The position numbers and the translations under genes were made by a program. Shown one piece after another: positions 32,105 through 45,710 of a DNA stretch of 64,000 bases. This DNA comes from Pinus tabuliformis (Eukaryota > Streptophyta > Pinopsida > Pinales > Pinaceae): positions 93,398,421-93,462,420 of the forward strand of contig CM062820.1 in NCBI GenBank assembly GCA_031772625.1, read 5' to 3'. The first letter of the stretch is position 1; the number at the start of each line of letters is the position of its first letter. Under the pieces are notes generated by a model, which was given only the letters and a program-made list of their open reading frames with translations, was not told the origin of the DNA and ran no database searches.

Positions 32105-34165
32105 CATATGTATCATCTTTTATTTTTATTTTTTTGTGAATTTAAAAAACTTCTTATTAATCAAGAAAATTGAGATACATAGATAATATTATATGCATAG
32201 ACGAAGTTTCAAGAAATAGATCTCAACCTTTGCCATAGATACCAACTTAAACTGAATATATTAATACAAAATTCAAATATTTCAACTTTCTCGGGCATAC
32301 AAACTTCCAAACAAAAAAACACCACAACCAGCACCAACTGAGCGACTACTACACTCATCCTCGTTTTCACACCAGAAAACCACAAGGAACAAATCCCAAA
32401 GACATCACTACCACCATCCTCACACTTCAACGAGAACTCCATTGACAACCCACAAAATGTAGGTCACCAACACCATACCCCTCCATTGTGAGAGCCCAGG
32501 TACCATAAAAATCCACACTAGACAAAAAGAACTGGTAACTAGGAAATACCATAACTAAACCAAAATACATGGTTGTGGCTCTGATATGTCATCCTAATCC
32601 CAGGAAAGAAAGGCCTACACAAGACCAACAAAAGATAAAAATAACAAGTGATTTCAGAAGGAGTCTATACCCATCATCCACCATCCACTTTCACTACTTT
32701 CCATTTGATGAGGACACATTTTCTAGAACACAAGCACTTGAAAAAGAAGGATCTCTAATGACTCCTCCATTAGACTCACAAGGAACATGGATTTCCAAGT
32801 GCCTAAGGTTGGCATCAATTTGGTCCACATAGAAAGACAAACTCTTCAATGTTCTTTTAACATCTTCCAGGAAGGCAAAGATATTGTACTTCTTGACAAG
32901 TTTATCTCTTAGTACCAAACCCAACAACATATTCATTTTCCAATGAAGAGAAACTAATTTCAAGTACTATTTGATTCTATCTCTTGTGTGTCCATGGTTT
33001 GGTACTCACCTAGCTAGGTCTTTTAGAAATTCCAAGTCAGACATCAACTTCTTGTCATCCAAAGATTTTGTATCTAAATCCCTTATATATTGATTCATTT
33101 CCAATGGAATTGCATTAATATATGACATCACCGTGTTGTGACAAAATAACCTCATTCGCCTCTGTCCTGAGAGTGAAGTGCCACCACCACCCCCTTCTAC
33201 TTCTTTACCTCTTCCTTAGCAGCATCTCTAAGTCATAAAGGGACTAAATTGGATCTCTATGGGGTTTCCCCTACCTATAAAGGGACCAAAAAACCAAGCC
33301 CTTTATCTCCCGACCAAATTGAGACACCAAGACATAAACTCATCACAATAACCCAAGATAAAGTAAATGAATTTTGATAAAAATCCACCTGAGCAGGAAG
33401 AAGGTGACACAAATTCAACCATTGGCTTGATTTCCTCCCCATTAGATAAAGAAAACATCACCCCAATAAAATAGACTTTACACGACCCATTAAACAAAGA
33501 CCCAGATTACAACCCCTCTGATAGAATATGATTTGATAAGAAAATCACACTACCCACAACAATATTCTCCTTCCTAACCAACAGAGGCCACCCATGACAC
33601 AATGAAGTTGAGATAGACTTGGACACCTAATAACCCAAGGAAAAAGAAGAGAAACACCTGACTTCTAGATGAAATTAACAAGCCAATGATAAAATAAATG
33701 CGCTTCTGGAACCAAATGACCATAAACACCCAAATGATCTACTAACCACACTTGACAAAAGACCAAAATATATGAAATGGACTTATAGGCTGAGCTCCCT
33801 AGCCAAAAAGCAGGAAGAACAAGCTTCATCTTCTAGCAAGAACCATGTACACAAACCACCACGTCCACGTACTAGAGGGTGAGGAGCCTCGAAACTTTGT
33901 TCAACCTCGATAGAAGCACTGGAAACTTCCAGATTAGGGAAACACTCTTCTTCCCTTTCCCATAAAATACACTCCATGAGGCCAAGGGCTTACCCTCGTC
34001 TCTCTAATTCTCTCCCCAAGCACAACTTCCAACTTTCCACAGCATAGAAAAAGACCCAAGCTAAGAGATTAATTGCATTCTTGTGCATGTGAAGCAAATT
34101 TCAGGTACCATAGATATTAAATGGAGGATTTATCGCTCAAGGGTGGTGGGAATGATGTCTTAGGT
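32105..34165 (-). pseudogene. Minus-strand remnant of an unrecognised ORF, possibly a LINE 3' end
   Basis: From about 33110 down to 32694 the minus strand reads almost continuously: LEMNQYIRDLDTKSLDDKKL, LEFLKDLAR, MKLVSLHWKMNMLLGLVLRD, EDVKRTLKSLSFYVDQIDAN and HLEIHVPCESNGGVIRD, with two stops. It looks helical. The end at 32105-32160 reads, on the minus strand, TTAATAAG then A-rich text, like a LINE or mRNA 3' tail. 33200-34100 has only short pieces. Function unknown; a 5'-truncated LINE copy or processed gene fragment are both possible. Confidence 0.35.
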
Positions 34166-34498
34166 CCTGTCTCATCTAGCATAACACCCCCATTGGGGTC
34201 ATATTTATCGATATAATAAAATACTATTTTCAGCATTTATTCGATGAATCGGTGCATATTCAACACATCGTTTGAGTGCTTAATAACATTTACTATTTGT
34301 AAATAATGCAATAGCATGCACAAGTCTTTGCAATCAGTATCTATCATAGCAAATTGAAATAATGTGTGAATCTCCTTCACACACTTCTATTTGTATGTTT
34401 CTTCCTAACAATACAAGCTTATTCTTTATATTTACATTGCGCACATGTGTAATTATTATTCATCGCAAACATATCAAGAAGATCATATTTTTCGATAT
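34166..34498. other. No gene found
   Basis: AT-rich spacer. Its right part shares short words (GTGCTTA.TAACATTTACT, CAAACATATCAA) with 32030-32110, suggesting both lie beyond the 3' ends of related insertions. Confidence 0.4.
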
Positions 34499-35745
34499 TT
34501 TTTTAAAAAGGAACAACTATGGATTTGTATTAAAAATTCCTATTTTGAAGGCTAGGACCTTGTACAACATCATCCAAAATCATCCATAGCTTCTACAACA
34601 TCAATAAAAAAGAACCCACTCAATTATAAATGAATTAACTTGTCTTACACATCTTACAAATTCCACTCTTCTAAATAGATTGGCCCTATATAGTTTCCAA
34701 AAGACACGTAATATTGCTACGTATTTACGAAACATAGAAGGTAAAATTGCAAGACTAGACTACATTAAAGTCCTCTCGAGTATTCATTTTAGTTGGCCTG
34801 TGATTTTTTGAATTATTCTAAGTAGGTTGCACTTCCAAGCCTGAATCCCCTTCATCCTCCATCAAGTCCTGTGTGCCTAAAGTATCCTCACCACACACCT
34901 CAAACTCTTATAAATCACCACTATTGATCAAAATTCTCCCTTCTACTTCTGCCAGCATTGAGTTGTCAATTCTGAAACTCAAAATCTTGACTATTAATTG
35001 TAGCCCCTCCATCTTCAAATCTAGCAGGTTGAGGCTTTGAGACAGGAGCCGAAATTGGTCATGAGATTCTAACACATTCATTTCCCCAAACTTGGAGGTT
35101 GAGGAAAGCAAGAATTATATGGATGCTTCCATCTAAGCTACCTAAAGGATTATTTCCTCTACACTTAGATTTTTCTAACTAGCCATTGCTCAATTATAAC
35201 TCCAAACTGGCTATATTCCCTAGTGAGTTAGAATTTTAACGTTCAATTTGGAATTGGTGTGTGACTGAATTGCCTCATTTTATAAATATCGCAAGTTAAA
35301 TTCTCGATTATTCATTTCCTTTCATACTTTTAATGCAATCCATCCTCACATAAAATGACTAGACATAATGATCCCATGTTAATTTACTCATTCTGCAACT
35401 AGATACATCCCCCAAGGAGATCAAACATTGCAAGCATGCAACCTTCAAAGGGTTTAAAGTGATGAGATTTTGGATTGTGTGGGCATATTCCTTAGCAGTG
35501 GAATTTTCTTGCATCCATCCATTGACATGTGATTCATTGTGTAAGTGTTCCAAGTGGAGGCTAGATCCCATTGTTTAATGCTAATTATTCTTTTTTGGTG
35601 CAGAGGAGTAATAATTTCATTTATCTAATGCCCATAATATGCTCTTACTTTTGGACTGGTGCCATCCCATCCATTAATTTGATCCATTACTCCTATTATT
35701 ATCATTATCCCTTGAGATATCCTCTTAGTTTTCATGGAAAACGAT

Positions 35746-36010
35746 TTATGCTATGAACATTTCATCCATGACCAATTCTCCTTGAACCAAAGCGATGCCT
35801 TTATTGGACAAGGAGTCCGCCTCAGAGTGAAGGTGCCTTTTCACATGAAAAAATTCAATAATTTCAAACTTTTCCAACTGAATATTAATTATTTGTAGGA
35901 TGGGAGTTTGAAACTGATCAGAAACCCCATCAAGTTTATTCACCTACTGAATTACTATCATCGAGTCCCCAAATACTAATAAATGATGAATAAGCCTAGA
36001 TAGAGCTAGT
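35746..36010 (-). pseudogene. LINE RNase H C-terminal part
   Basis: EIIEFFHVKRHLHSEADSLS followed by NKGIALVQGEL is the classic RNase H end, where the RHLxxEADxLxNKG motif contains the conserved Asp. VFGDSMIVIQ-like text lies just upstream, with a stop. In plant LINEs this domain follows RT. 35359-35571 and 34908-35111 continue with tail text of unknown role. Confidence 0.7.
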
Positions 36011-38224
36011 TCTAGGCCTTGCCATAATCCTAAATATTCTCCTAGCTATTATTTGATGCTACTAGTCCCCAAGAAAAATAAATCTCCCTTGCTCCAATGG
36101 GGTGAAAGATAACCCGTCCCACTCTTTCTGCCCCTGGGTTACATTTCAGAGCTCCATAAAAAAATAGTGAACATTGACCCTTATTTTTCCTATCGCTCTA
36201 AATTTCATCACTATCCATTCTTATTCAAAATATTTTTGCACCGGTATTTTTGAAGTTGAAGTTGCTAGCTTTCTCTGAAACTTGGTCAAGTTTGAGCTAA
36301 TCCTTTTTACTTGCTGATAGATCATTGAAATTTGCTTAATCAAATTCTTGCACTGAGATTTTCTCAAAGAGAATTTGTAGGGCTTTAGAGGCCAAGTGGA
36401 TAGGATTTGGGTGGGAGGCCTAGAAGATAACTTGATTTCGAGTAATTCAAGTCACCCAACATAAATACTCCAGGAGAGCCATTAATATTTTTACTACCAA
36501 TGAATATGATTTTCACTGTCAAGGAATTTTCTGCCTCTAGTGCACAAACATTTCTTGCCATCTCTCTAGTATGTGTTGTAGGTCTATTACATAAGCCAAG
36601 GTAAATTTATATACTTCCAAAGAAAACAGAAACTATCGGAAAAGGTGAGGGATGCCTTCTTATAATTTCTCACATAATACACACAAAGAGGTATCCTGTA
36701 TATTTCTTCTTTTAAGATTTTTTGTAGTTAGGTTTTTCTCATGAATTATCTCTCAATAAAATAGATTTATCTTTTACATCCCATTTATATTCCAAATTTT
36801 ACCCCATATTCGGTCTGGAAGAGGATGAATAAATTCTTGTATCATCAATTCATACCCAACTTTAACAAAATAGATCTTTCATCTGCTACCCATCTAAGTA
36901 CACTTTTCCAACTGAGAGGTGACAATTGGAGTGTATCCCTTTAGAGCTTTGATCAGGGTCCATTATTGGTGCAACTCTGAAGGAATATTGGGGCAAGAGG
37001 TCATCCTATCCATTTACCTTTATTGTCTCATTGTGAAATGTATGTAATCTTGTTGTATCCTTTAGCCGCCATCCAATTGGCCAACTCCATCATTCCATCA
37101 ATTTCACGTGTGATATCTACGATGGGGATTCAATCCTTCCATAAGTATATTCATGCACCACTCATTGTTTTCCATCCTAATTTTTCAATAATGATGGGGG
37201 TTATTGCTTTACACAATTTCCAAATCTTTGATCCTTGATCTTTCAAGGTGTCAGGAACCTTGAATTATGAAAATATTTGCGAATGAAGGTAGTTTTCCAC
37301 CATTTATTGGAGTCTGATAACAATTTCTAGACAATTTTTTCTCCAAGTGAAAGATTCATTAGATTCAAATCGTTGATCTACAATCCTTTGAATGTTTTGG
37401 GAAGGTGGACAATATTCCAATTCACTAGATGGAATCGTTTTTCATTTCTCTTCCGGCCATGCCAAAGAAAATTCCCCAATGAACAACTTATTTGATGAAT
37501 GATTGACTTTTGTTCCTACATACCATTTCCCATATATATAGGAAGGGAGGATAAGAATGATTTGATTAAGTATCCCTTTCCTACCTTATTTAACCGCTGA
37601 GAACCACAAGATTGAATTATGTTCCTTACCTTTTGTAGTACTTCCTCCTAATCTTCAACATTAGATGAACTCAAAGATATTGGAATTCCCAAATATTTGA
37701 AGGATATCCAATCTAGAACAACATAGAACTCTAGAATCCTAGATATTTCCTGTAGTGTTTAAACTGAATAGCTCCATCCATACACCTATCATTTTATGTT
37801 ATTGACCTTCCCTTTGGACAAATCCAAGTATGGGTTCAATATATTCTTGAATTGAGACACTATTATTTTTGAAGCATCCCTCAACAAGATAATATCATAT
37901 GCGAAACTGGGATTGATTCACTCCTAAAAAATTCCTTCCTATACACAAGCCCAAGAGTTTTCCATAGTGTCTTGCTTTCTCCAAATTTTAACTCAAGATT
38001 TCAACCATGAGTATGTAAAGAAGTGGGAACCGAGGGAAACCTCACCATAAACCTCTCGATGCTATAAAAAAAATAAGTTGGACGACCATTGACCGATGGT
38101 GCAATTTAAGGAGAACCAATACTTTCATTTGTCCATTAGATGAACTCCTTAATAAAACCTATTTTTTCAAGCATAAGAAATAAAAAGGATTGTTTTACTC
38201 GATCAAATGCATTTTCCATATCCA

Positions 38225-38560
38225 TAATCTCAAACCTCCTTCCTTGAAAGGATCATCTCTTAAACAAGAATGATATTGTCCAAGATTTCCCACCATTGCA
38301 TAAATCCCCCCTAGTTTTCTAAGATTATTCCTGTAAATAACTTCTTCAACGTCAATGCGATAACCTTCACGAATTTTTTGTATGTCGAGTTGCATAAATA
38401 TATTGGGCAAAACCTAGAGAAATTTACCGGATTTGACTCTTTTGCGATGAGAGCAAGGAAGGAAGAATTAGTTTCTCCACCTATACTTTCTTTATTCCTC
38501 TTACTCTTTAGCATCCATACACATCCCATTTTATTATGAGCCATAAATACCTAAAGAAAA
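38225..38560 (-). pseudogene. LINE reverse transcriptase, N-terminal motifs
   Basis: FLALIAKESNPVNFSRFCPI then YLCNSTYKKFVKVIALTLKK corresponds to the LINE RT opening (LIPK...NFRPISLCN...YK...A.RLK). The next motif (family QGGF..GRSI.DN) is damaged: EILDNIILV and MIMDMENAF-like text sit in other frames. RT would copy element RNA at the nicked target. Confidence 0.72.
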
Positions 38561-39711
38561 TTATAGAAAATCCATCAGGTACATGGGGTTTGTCTGGATC
38601 CAATTTCTAGATTGCACAAAGGACTTCAGCTTCATCTATTTCTTTGAGAAGAGATAGATTATCAAAGTCCCACAGAAGCATGGGAACATAGCTAAGGAAA
38701 TCTTGAGCTTGGGACATGTCAACCACTCTATCCTTTCAGTAAAGGGCTTGACAATGCAGGAATGTTTCTTGCTTAATATATTTAAAGGAGGATACCTTCA
38801 TCCTTCCTTCAGGAATTATCTCTATGACTATATTCCTCAATTCACGAGATTTATCATACTTATGAAAAATTGAGGTGTTTTGATCTCCTTCCTTAAGCTA
38901 TGAAATTAGATATTTTAATCTCTACAGTTCTTCCTCTTTCCTACTTGTAGTAAAAGGTTCATTTTTTAACTTCCTTTGTTTTTCAAAATTCTAGGGTTCA
39001 ACATTACCTTCCTCGTATAGAATTTGATGTTGTTCTAATTGATTGATAATTTATTTATGCTTCTACCTTTGTGGTTGGTAATGCTCCTTTAGCAAGTCTC
39101 TCAATTTTATTTTATTTTTTGCATACCTAATTTTAGATTCCTAGTCAAATTCGATGATCCTTTTATAGGGTTATTTCATGGTTCCTTAAACAAATCTATC
39201 ACACCTTCCTCCCTTGTCGAAGTCGGGTTCCACTTGAACAGAGTTGGCCCTAAATTATTTGAGTTGTCCAAGTTCAGGACTATAGGGAGATGATCTGATT
39301 CTTGTTGATCCTTGATTGAGAAGATAGTTTTTAAACCTTTTAGCATCTAGTTATTGTGAAGAAGGAATATGTCCAATCAGGCTGCCATATAATTTTCTCT
39401 CGTTCCTCTATTTGTCCAAATATGTTTCCCAAAATTTGGGGGAACATCCACCAGGTTCCAATCACTTATTATGTCCTCCATTCTTTCTAAAAAAGGATTC
39501 CTCCTCCCTTTTCTAAATATTTAAGTGTTGTATTAAACCCCCTCCATGATACAATTAATGTGCCAATCTTTCTTTTGGTGTGGTTTAAAGAGTCCTAGAA
39601 TTCCACTTTTTTCTCTACTACACTAGGGCATATATATTGACCAGTAGAATGTCTTCCTTCATGTATTCCGTTTCTAAAAGTACCTCTATCCATAATTTCA
39701 TTTTGAAAGCC

Positions 39712-42220
39712 TTCCTCGAGATGCACTTGGATTTTCTTCTTAAAACCTAAGAGTAATTTTTTTGACCTATTCTTGGCTTATAAGGCCCTTGTAGAAAAAC
39801 AATATAGACATCAACTACTAAGGTTAAATATAGATAATGGAGGTGAATATGTGAACACAAATTCATAAGTTTCATAACTACACAAGGGATTCATATGCAA
39901 CACACTACTCCATATACGCCACAACAAAATGGCGTTCTTGAAAGAAAGGATTGTACATTAAATGAGACAACTAATTGTATTATTCATTTTGAAGGATTGA
40001 GTATTAATTATTGGGTGAAAGAAATAAAAGTTTCCAATCACATAGTAAATCTCACTTCTACAAAGGATTTAAATAATATAAAGGTAGAAGAATTATGGAC
40101 TAAAATTAAGCCGAATGTAATCCGATCTTGGGTATTTGGCAGTGTAGCATTGGCTCCATTCCTGATGATAAAAGGAAATCCTTACAACTTAAAAGTGAGA
40201 GTTGTAATTTTGTTGGATATTGTGAATATGCAAAAGGTTATAAACTTCTTGAAATTCAATCTAATGAAATAATAATTAGAATGGAAATTAAATTTCAATT
40301 GAAATCTCTTATCATATTAGCTTAATTCAAAATTTGTGCCACCTTCGACTTGTGACCCATATTTGATGTTTATGCTTTCTTTGCTTCATATTCTAATTTC
40401 ATCTTTAGATGATGACAATGAGCACGAAAAATCATGCCTCCCTACTCACATTCGTACATATGGGTACTTTGAACAATAACATGCACTGTCATTGAAACTT
40501 CTTAGATGAATATGTTCAATATGAGAAGTAATTGTTAATACCTTTAGTGATCCTACTAATCAACATTTTACTCATTTATAGTTGTAGGGAGCCTCCTCTC
40601 TTTTGGGTCAAGTTTTAGAGACTCATTGTCTAGAAAAAAATTAAAAGGCTTCATCTTATCTACATTTGGAAATAGAAATGAATGAATAATATTGTTCCTA
40701 GATGGTAAATGATACTTGGAAACTTTTCCCTGTTCCAAAAGGAAGAAAAATTTCCAGATGTAAATGGGTGCATAAAACTAAGTATGAATTATATGGAATT
40801 GTTGAAAGACATGAGGATTGATTATTTGCTAAGGAATTTTCTGAAGTTGAAGGAATAATATACAATTAAACCTTTTCCCATGTTTCCAAAATGAATTCCA
40901 ACCACCTTGTCTAGACCTCATTGCCTCAAATGTATATTAAATTTTCCTTCTTGCATGGGGATATACAAGAAGAAATCTACATGGAATTACCACTTGGATA
41001 TGTTCAAAGTGACTTCAACCTTGTTTTCCACCTTAAAAAATCTTTGTCATTTTAAAAAATCTCTTTGATCTTGGTATGAAAAAATGTGGCATAACTTTCT
41101 TCATGATACCAAGAAGTATGTCATTATGACCCCAATTTCTACACCACGAATGTAGGAGGTCATACCATTATCTATGTTATTTATGTTCATGAATTTATCC
41201 TTACTAGTAGCGACATTAAATGTTTAACCAATATGAAATGAATCCTTAAGAAGAATTTTGAAATGATAGACTTAGGGTATTTTCATTATCTCCTTGGCTT
41301 CCAAGTATTATAAAATAAGTAAGGAATTTATCTTTTGCAATCTTGGTATGCATCTAACCTTCTTCACCATTATTGTATGGAATATTGTAAACCATCTTCT
41401 TCCTCTCACTCTAGAGTAAAACTTTCTACCACCTACACTGCACCTGAAGTTGATGCCACTTTGCATGATCAATTAGTTGGTAGCCACTTATACTTGACTT
41501 GTACCCATCTTGATCTATCCTTTGTTGTTTGTATTATTTCCCAATATATGCAAGCGCCCCATGAAAGTTACTAAAAAAAAAATAAAATGATGTCTCAATA
41601 TATTTGAGGTATATTTCAATTTGGTATATATTACAATTCATGGGGGAGTCCTTTTTTGGCTGGGTTCACTAATTTAAATTTGACTAGTGACTGTGATGAT
41701 CAAATGTTTATTACATGTTATGTTTTCAATCTTGGTTCAAGACCTATCACTTGGGTTTGTAGGAAGCATGAAGATATTTCTCTTTCTTCAACAAAAGAAA
41801 AGTATCAAGTAGTGGTTAATGTAATTCACGAAGTCTTGTGGGTTAAAAAAATCCTTTTAGAGTTTAGATTCCAATAATAGCATCCGACTAGCCTTTGATG
41901 TGACAATCAAAGTGCCATCAATTTGACCAAAGATATAATCTAGAATTAACATAGTGAAAACACTAAAACTACAATTTTTCTTCATTTGAAATCTCATTCA
42001 TGATTAAGTTGTTGAAGTTACAATTTTCTTTACAGATGATCAAGTTACAAACATTTTCAAAAATTCTCCTACAAGAACGAAGTTTACTAAACCTCAATCT
42101 ATGTTAGCAGTTAAGGATATTGTCATTAAGGAGGGATGAGAGCTAATGCCTCCTCCAATTTCCTATTGTTTTGTCTTTGTAAATCCTTAAATATTGTCCC
42201 ATGTTGTTTTTAAGAGGAAT
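39712..42220 (+). pseudogene. Copia fragment H: integrase to RNase H
   Basis: Starts inside the integrase (SRCTWIFFLKPKS, FLAYKALVEKQ, NIDNGGEYV), continues TPYTPQQNGVLERKDCTLNE at 39910, then C-terminal and linker text, the RT start (NDTWKLFPVPKGRKISRCKW, near 40705) and FLHGDIQEEIYMELPLGY. At the active site YVIYVHEF replaces the family's YVDD. RNase H ends near 42070, and KDIVIKEG plus a degraded purine tract follow. Its family is that of copia F. No 5' half and no 5' LTR are present. Confidence 0.88.
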
Positions 42221-42420
42221 TTTAGTTTAGACAAATAGGTGTTAGTTAGTTTCAACTTGGTGTAATATGTCTACTGTGTAAAAGCATGTGTCTTTAATAT
42301 GCATCAATTTCATTGTAATTCAATAGTCATGATATGTTCTAGACATAGAGTGATTGAATGAATCATATTCTTCTTGATATTAATGACTATTGATCTTTGG
42401 ATTAACATTTAATTGGTCCA
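42221..42420 (+). repeat. Degraded 3' LTR of fragment H
   Basis: After TTTTTAAGAGGAA the text TTTTAGTTTAGACAAATAGG and CAACTTGGTGTAATATG, CTACTGTGTAAAAGC parallels the start of the copia F LTR (minus strand). Similarity fades after about 200 bases. Confidence 0.45.
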
Positions 42421-43055
42421 TGATGTTTGTTTGAAGAGTAGTTCGATGCAAAATTTCTTATGTAAATTGTTTTATGTTGCATTAATAAAAATTCCTCGAG
42501 TGGCAACATTGGGTGGGGCCATGAACTGTTTCCCTCTTATACTTTTTTAACCACATAAAAATACTAGTGTTATGATCAATTATCTATTTGTGTGAGTGGT
42601 TATTAAAGTTGTTCTTCGTGTATGGAACACCCTTATTTATTGGACATTTCCCTCGTGGGATCAAACACTAATTAATCCACTTGGTGTAGCTACAATGGGA
42701 TGCAACTCATTACTATTTTTTGTTAAATATCAACCACATTATCCCTTGAACTTCTTGTTGAATTTATTTCAACATCACATGTATAGTAGAATGAATAATC
42801 ATTTAGCCTCATGGACAATCCAAGTAGTGGGAGGATATCAACTAGTATTGCATAATTGGAGTTAGAGAAGAAGAGACACATTCTACAACCCAATATGAGG
42901 GAGATATTGAATTCCTTCAATGCGCAATCTCGAGTTGAAAAGTGTCCCTTTTAAAATAAAAATAAAATATTCTCTAAATTAACAATGCTGGCTATAATAG
43001 TTTAAAAAAATATATACATATTTGGTATGGTGTGGTAATTTTTTTTCTCTTTCTC
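42421..43055. other. No gene found
   Basis: Lies between the plus-strand LTR remains of H and the minus-strand remains K. It may include degraded LTR sequence of both, but nothing is certain. Confidence 0.4.
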
Positions 43056-43314
43056 TCAACCATAAATAAAGTATTTATATGTCCATGTGAAGTAACATAA
43101 CTTTATATTAACTTTTGAGAGAGATGAAATAACTAAAAATACTAGACATAATAGAGATATTAGACATATTAGGCCAAGTTGAAATGAACTAACTGCTATG
43201 TGTCTAAATATTCTAACATCACTCTTGAAAACAATATGGGACAAGATTTAAGGATTTACAAAGACAACACAATAGGAAAATGAAAGAGGCATTAGATCTC
43301 ATCCTTCCTTAATG
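43056..43314 (-). repeat. Fragment K: LTR end and 3' end of a copia F relative
   Basis: GGCCAAGTTGAAATGAACTA, CTATGTGTCTAAATATTCTA and ACATCACTCTTGAAAACAA match the right end of the copia F left LTR and its purine tract (51160-51240). AGGCATTAGATCTCATCCTT then matches the RNase H end (51280-51310). Orientation is opposite to H. Confidence 0.7.
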
Positions 43315-43861
43315 GGTTATGCTAATATTTCAATACAATATTTAAATAACTATTTGAATATCATGCTAACTAATTTATTTCAATATCAATTTCATATATA
43401 TGTAGATATAAGAGAAAGTAATAAAATTTTATTTTAATGTTCACCATTATAAAATAATTATATACTCAAATAAACAAATTAATAGAAAGTACAATAAATT
43501 CAATTCTTTCCTAATATGAGTAATAAAAGGAAGATTTGTAGTTCATTTAATTTTTAATATAAAATTTATATATTACATTAAAAAAAATTAAATGCCCATG
43601 TTGAATGAACTATTTCAATTTCAACTACCTATATATTATACATGATTAAACAAGAAAAAGGTGCATATATTTTACAAAGTAATTGGAAAAAATAAAAAGT
43701 TATGGCTTAAAATGTTTGAAGTTTTTAAAATATTCTACATTTTAGCCATTTCATATGGATCAAATTTGTATGAAATCTAGTAAAGATTTATTGGAGTTGT
43801 ATATTTGAGTTGTGCAACCTACACAATATAAGTGGCCAAAAAGCTTTTCATGCAAAAATGC

Positions 43862-43895
<34 letters not shown>

Positions 43896-44274
43896 CAAAT
43901 TTGATTTAGTTACATGAGTGGCTGCTAACCAAAAAACAAACGATAAAAAATGATATATATCTATATATATATAGGGGCAAGAAATACCAAAATTTGATTT
44001 AGTTACATAAGTGGCTACTAATTAAAGAACAAGAAAATAAACATTACTAAAATAAAAACAAATTTTAGTAAATTATTATAAGTTAATGAATTTTTAAAAC
44101 ATTTTAAATAATCTAATTTACAAAATATTTAGGGGAAATAAAATTTTTAAATAAATTCTGATTAATAAATTTTAGTAAATTATTATATGTCAGTCAATTT
44201 TTAAAACATTTTAAATAATCTAATTTACAAAATATTTAGGGGAAATAAAATTTTTAAATAAATTCTGATTAATA
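43315..44274. repeat. AT-rich block with tandem duplications
   Basis: An AT run lies at 43863-43892. CCAAATTTGATTTAGTTACA occurs near 43896 and again (with one extra base) near 43989. A 107-bp unit is doubled at 44060-44166 and 44167-44274 (CAAAATATTTAGGGGAAATA). No coding. Confidence 0.85.
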
Positions 44275-45710
44275 TTTTAATTTTGAAAAAGAGCAATACT
44301 AGTTTTAGTAGGAAGTTGATTATCATAATTATTATTATCAATATTGAATAGATTCTACTGAATATATTCTAATGGCGTGTCTCATTTGTCCATCAAGATG
44401 CATATAATATATACGTATCTCTAAAGTAATTCATGATATGTTCAACTTCAAATTAAAAAATTAATAACAGAAACATGTCAAAAAAAAAAAAAAAACATCA
44501 AGTTTGATTTATTTAAGACAGTTAGGTAGGGAAAAATGATTATGATCCAGCGAAGCCAAATTCAATATCGGTTTAGCTCATATAAAACAATATCTTACTC
44601 TTAAATATCGTAGTCTCGAGCAGAATCAGATCACACTTACTTTAAGAGGCCATATAAATAAACCTTAGCCAATAGGAATAAGACTAAGAATATAATCAAA
44701 TTATATAATCAAATAATAATGAACTGATGGAATAAGACACAGCAATCACGGGCCGTTAGCTGTGCCGGTGCATCGACCATTGAAGAAGAAAGTGAAAGTT
44801 AGACACAGCCGTGGATTACGATCTCTGATCTTTCAAAGGCATGTGAGCAAGTGGGTTAATTTGACAGTTTGATTGTTTTGAATTTGTTGTTTTTGGTTTG
44901 GATCAATTGGTAGCTATTATTGCACAGCTCGTCGAGTTCCGTAAATGTCACTGTTAACTTATTTCATGGTTCTCTTCGAAAATGAATTCATTGTTTTGGC
45001 TGACTGATAAATTGAAATCGACGTGTAATGCAATAACCAGAAACTATTGAAGAGACGGCATGTCACAACAATAATACAACTCGTTGCTGTTCCGAAATCC
45101 AGTCGGTGACAGGCGCCTATGGAGAATACTGTAATAGGGTTCATGTCATTACTGGCATCATGTCTATATGACGTTCAGCCATTTCCAGCACTGACTTTTA
45201 TTGAAACCCTCACTAGCAGTTGGCATTGTTGGAGCCCACGCGATCCATTTTTGGCTTCGTATTGATGAAATCGTGGACGCATGTGGGTCGTTTCTGTGGC
45301 AATAGGAGGATAGGGTTGCCAATTATTTTGATGAATGGTCCGAAGTTTTGTGTGAAGTCTACATCTGGAAAAGTAAAATCATCGGCCCTTTTAATGCTAC
45401 TAAGGAAAAGACAACAAATTTAACATCACACAGATTAGTGTACCGTTGAACAGAGAAGATGCTAAATGCTCCACAAATCTCCACTTGTGTTTTGTCTCAC
45501 ATTAGCCAGGACCATGGGATTATGATATTGGAGGATGTCGTATATCAAGAATGTTTGAATCAAATTTCGGCTGGCAATCGTATGAAGAAGTAAAATAAGG
45601 AACTACTTGCTTTACATTTGGGCAATCATGATGTCCAGTCACGGGGTGAGAATAACCGTTATCATTTGATAGGCACTTGAACACCCAAGTGGATTCGGGA
45701 TCAGGTGGTG
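44275..45710. other. Unassigned, less AT-rich interval
   Basis: 44700-45700 is richer in GC and CpG than its surroundings and does not match any element here. Plus-strand text GIVGAHAIHFWLRIDEIVDA (from about 45216, with a stop at about 45294), then EDRVANYFDEWSEVLCEVYI, is readable. The minus strand at 45520-45726 reads CLSNDNGYSHPVTGHHDCPN. Neither is recognised. It could be a host gene fragment or a further transposon. Confidence 0.3.

Larger units (their letters stand above)
34499..39711 (-). mobile_element. Decayed LINE (non-LTR retrotransposon), 5' part missing
   Basis: On the minus strand, from high to low coordinates, there are endonuclease-like pieces (about 39700-38600), reverse transcriptase (about 38560-36300) and an RNase H end (about 36010-35746), then a readable tail to about 34900 and an A-rich end near 34500. 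This is the order of plant L1-type LINEs. Frames shift and stops are dense. The high-coordinate end abuts copia fragment H at 39712, so the first ORF and much of the endonuclease are absent. No target duplication was identified. Confidence 0.62.
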
